DNA from: Palsa-504 sp003136255
GTDB taxonomy: Bacteria > Actinomycetota > Actinomycetes > Streptosporangiales > Streptosporangiaceae
Assembly (NCBI GenBank): GCA_003136255.1
Contig: PLDT01000040.1
Coordinates: 1-7,134 of the forward strand
DNA length: 7,134 nucleotides
Reading direction: 5' to 3'
The notes under the pieces: generated by a model
Told to the model about the DNA's origin: nothing
Seen by the model: only the letters and a program-made list of their open reading frames with translations
The model's database searches: none
Shown here: positions 5,688 to 7,134 of the stretch, piece after piece
Position numbering within the stretch: position 1 is the stretch's first letter
How the letters are laid out: each line of letters opens with the position of its first letter
Program-made: the position numbers and the translations under genes

Positions 5688-6006
5688 ACATCTCGGCTAG
5701 CGGGACGCTGCTGCGCTCCGGATGCGTCGGCGCGAAATGCTGGGGGAACGCCAGGTTGCGGCACCGCTGATGGCGCAGCGCGCCGCACACCGGGCACTCG
5801 GCCTGGCGCACCGCCGGTTCCAGCCGGGCGAGGGTGTCGGCGTTGAACTTGCGCGGCTGCGGCGCAGCGGCAAACCTCAGCGGCGCCAGTTCGGACACGA
5901 AACGCTGGTACTCGCGTTCGCACTCTCCGCACCGGCAGCCTCGCGCCCAGGCCAGCACCGTGCCGTGGGGCGGCGGCGCGGGCGGCAGGTTGCCCCATGC
6001 GGTCAT
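5686..6006 (-). CDS. Small protein with two putative zinc-binding Cys/His clusters
   Basis: This 106-residue protein shows two metal-ligand-like clusters. The first is H14-G-T followed by GCRCGEC (C24, C26, C29). This resembles the HG-x(n)-GCRC-x2-C motif often seen in small actinobacterial and phage proteins. The second is CPVCGALRHQRC (C71, C74, C82) with H95 and R98 following in APTHPER, like the CPxCGA-x(n)-C-x(n)-H-x2-R zinc-ribbon motif of actinobacterial hypothetical proteins. A proline-rich N-terminus and a charged middle (37-70) link them. Nucleic-acid binding is plausible but not demonstrated. ATG 6006 follows a TACCGT -10 box by six bases; an ATG at 6010 is out of frame. It is divergent from the MFS gene, with overlapping promoters. 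Confidence 0.8.
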   Translation of the reverse strand: MTAWGNLPPAPPPHGTVLAWARGCRCGECEREYQRFVSELAPLRFAAAPQPRKFNADTLARLEPAVRQAECPVCGALRHQRCRNLAFPQHFAPTHPERSSVPLAEM

Positions 6007-6012
6007 ACATCT

Positions 6013-6018
6013 ACGGTA
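6013..6018 (-). promoter_or_regulatory. Predicted -10 box of the Cys/His cluster gene (leaderless)
   Basis: TACCGT on the minus strand ends six bases before ATG 6006. Its -35 region falls on or near the -10 box of the divergent exporter gene, so the two promoters overlap. Confidence 0.55.
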
Positions 6019-6045
6019 AGACAGCGGCCGCCCGGGAAGTACCGT
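6018..6045 (+). promoter_or_regulatory. Predicted promoter of the MFS exporter gene (leaderless)
   Basis: AAGACA (6018-6023) matches four of six -35 positions and TACCGT (6040-6045) is the -10 box, with a 16-base spacer. The -10 ends seven bases before ATG 6053. The -10 hexamer is identical to that of the divergent gene. Confidence 0.55.
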
Positions 6046-6052
6046 TGTCCGG

Positions 6053-7134
6053 ATGGGCAGCGAGCGCCGTACCCGCGAACCCCCGGCAGGCGGGCAGGCT
6101 CGGCTGGGGCGGGACTTCTGGTTCTACTTCAGCGGCCAGGCCGTCTCCCAGCTGGGCGGCTCGTTCACCACCTTCGCGTTGCCGCTCCTGGTGTTCAAGC
6201 TCACTCACTCGGCCACCAACCTGGCGCTGACCACCGCCGCGGAGTTCGTGCCGTACTTGCTGTTCGGTCTCCTGCTCGGCGCGGTCGTCGACCGGTTCGA
6301 CCGCAAGCGTCTCATGCTCGGCAGTGACATCGCCCAGGCGCTCGTGATCGCCGTGATCCCCGTCCTGGCCACCGGCGGGTTGCTGCGGGTCGAGGACATT
6401 TATGCGGTGAGCTTCGCGCAGTCGACGCTCGGCATCATCTTCAACTGCGGGGAGTTCGCGGCCATCCCCTCGCTCGTCGGCCAGCGGGAACTAGTCACGG
6501 CCAATGCCCGCATCATGGCGACCAACAACGCCGGTCAGATCCTCGGTCCCGGGCTGGCCGGCGCGCTCGTGGCGTTCGTGCCAATACCCGACCTGCTGTT
6601 CGTAGACGCCGGCTCCTTTCTCGTCTCGTCGTGCTGCCTGGCCCTGATCCGCCGCAGCTTCAACGCCGCCACCCCGGCCACGCGCCCCTCCGGCTCGGTG
6701 ATCCGGGCCCTGCTCGCCGACGTGCGGGAGGGCTTGGCCTACGTGTGGTCCAACCCGGTGCTGCGCTCCATCTCGATCATGATGGCCCTGATCAACTTCG
6801 TTGCCGCGACGGCCGACTCCCAGCTCGTCCTGTTTGCCCGGCGCGCCCTGCACGCCACCAACTCCGAGATCGGCTTCCTGTATGCCGCTGGCGCCGCCGG
6901 TGTCGTCGCGGTAAGCCTGGTGGCGGGGCCGATCCGCCGCCGTCTGTCCTTCGCCGTCACCGCCCTCGGCGCCCTGGTCGTGGCCGGGTTGACCATGACC
7001 GCCATGGCCCTGGCCGGCTCGTACGCGGCCGCGCTGGTCCTGTGGGCGGCGTCCTCGGGCTTTGGCCTGTTGCTCAACATCAACACCATCGCCCTGCGCC
7101 AGGCGATCGTCCCGCCCCACCTCTACGGCCGGGT
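6053..7134 (+). CDS. MFS exporter, MFS_3 (EntS-like) type, partial
   Basis: Translation from ATG 6053 is open to the window end (360 codons plus two bases), so the C-terminal segments are missing. A charged N-terminus (1-20) leads to FWFYFSGQAVSQLGGSF and a series of membrane segments. MFS motif A is clear at GLLLGAVVDRFDRKRL (72-87). Later landmarks include EFAAIPSLVG, ATNNAGQILGPGLAGALVAF, and LAYVWSNPVLRSI before the second half. The last residues, LRQAIVPPHLYGR, match the cytoplasmic loop typical of the MFS_3 (transmembrane secretion effector) family. Such proteins export siderophores, antibiotics or other small molecules by proton antiport; the substrate is unknown. No alternative upstream start is plausible because the promoter abuts the ATG. 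Confidence 0.9.
   Translation, partial: MGSERRTREPPAGGQARLGRDFWFYFSGQAVSQLGGSFTTFALPLLVFKLTHSATNLALTTAAEFVPYLLFGLLLGAVVDRFDRKRLMLGSDIAQALVIAVIPVLATGGLLRVEDIYAVSFAQSTLGIIFNCGEFAAIPSLVGQRELVTANARIMATNNAGQILGPGLAGALVAFVPIPDLLFVDAGSFLVSSCCLALIRRSFNAATPATRPSGSVIRALLADVREGLAYVWSNPVLRSISIMMALINFVAATADSQLVLFARRALHATNSEIGFLYAAGAAGVVAVSLVAGPIRRRLSFAVTALGALVVAGLTMTAMALAGSYAAALVLWAASSGFGLLLNINTIALRQAIVPPHLYGR

Noticed and set aside
5722..6327. A 201-codon plus-strand open frame spanning the divergent promoter
   Set aside because: It runs antisense through the Cys/His protein gene, across both -10 boxes, and out of frame into the MFS gene, whose frame shows motif A and membrane segments.

Overview
The window is GC-rich chromosomal DNA of an actinobacterial type. 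Codons are strongly biased to G or C in the third position, GTG starts occur, and the protein families (a secreted PQQ-like propeller lipoprotein, a GlxA-type regulator, an actinobacterial-style phosphotransferase with a VRVGDTVRRP-like start) are common in Actinomycetota. I cannot name a genus. There is no RNA gene, insertion sequence, CRISPR array or phage module. Nine protein genes fill the window, and no intergenic gap exceeds about 126 bases.

Layout. (1) 1-494, minus: the N-terminal part of an aminoglycoside-phosphotransferase-fold (APH) protein, cut by the window edge. (2) 569-2059, plus: a divergent lipoprotein with a repeat-built linker and a PQQ-like beta-propeller. (3) 2186-2974, plus: a polytopic membrane protein of unknown function with conserved-looking His and acidic motifs. 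(4) 2997-3830, plus: a second APH-family protein, clearly homologous to the first, followed after 8 bases by (5) 3839-4063, a 74-residue helical protein of unknown function. (6) 4077-4997, minus: a GlxA/AraC-type regulator, which converges on gene 5 and lies downstream of (7) 5005-5616, minus, an isochorismatase-like cysteine hydrolase. Genes 7 and 6 form a two-gene operon. (8) 5686-6006, minus: a small protein with two Cys/His clusters, divergent from (9) 6053-7134, plus, an MFS exporter of the MFS_3 type that runs off the right edge.

The clearest pattern beyond the gene list is in the starts. All seven genes that plausibly begin a transcript have a -10-like hexamer ending 6 to 8 bases before the start codon, the layout expected of leaderless mRNAs. 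The one clear Shine-Dalgarno sequence belongs to an operon-internal gene (3839). The other internal gene (4997) starts 7 bases after the preceding stop and has no obvious ribosome site.

Functionally these look like several small independent units rather than one pathway. The hydrolase and regulator probably work together. The Cys/His protein and the exporter share a compact divergent promoter. The two APH paralogues bracket two envelope proteins, but nothing in the sequence proves a shared role. I found no convincing complete novel system. The most interesting unknowns are the membrane protein, the small protein coupled to the second APH gene, and the double Cys/His cluster protein.
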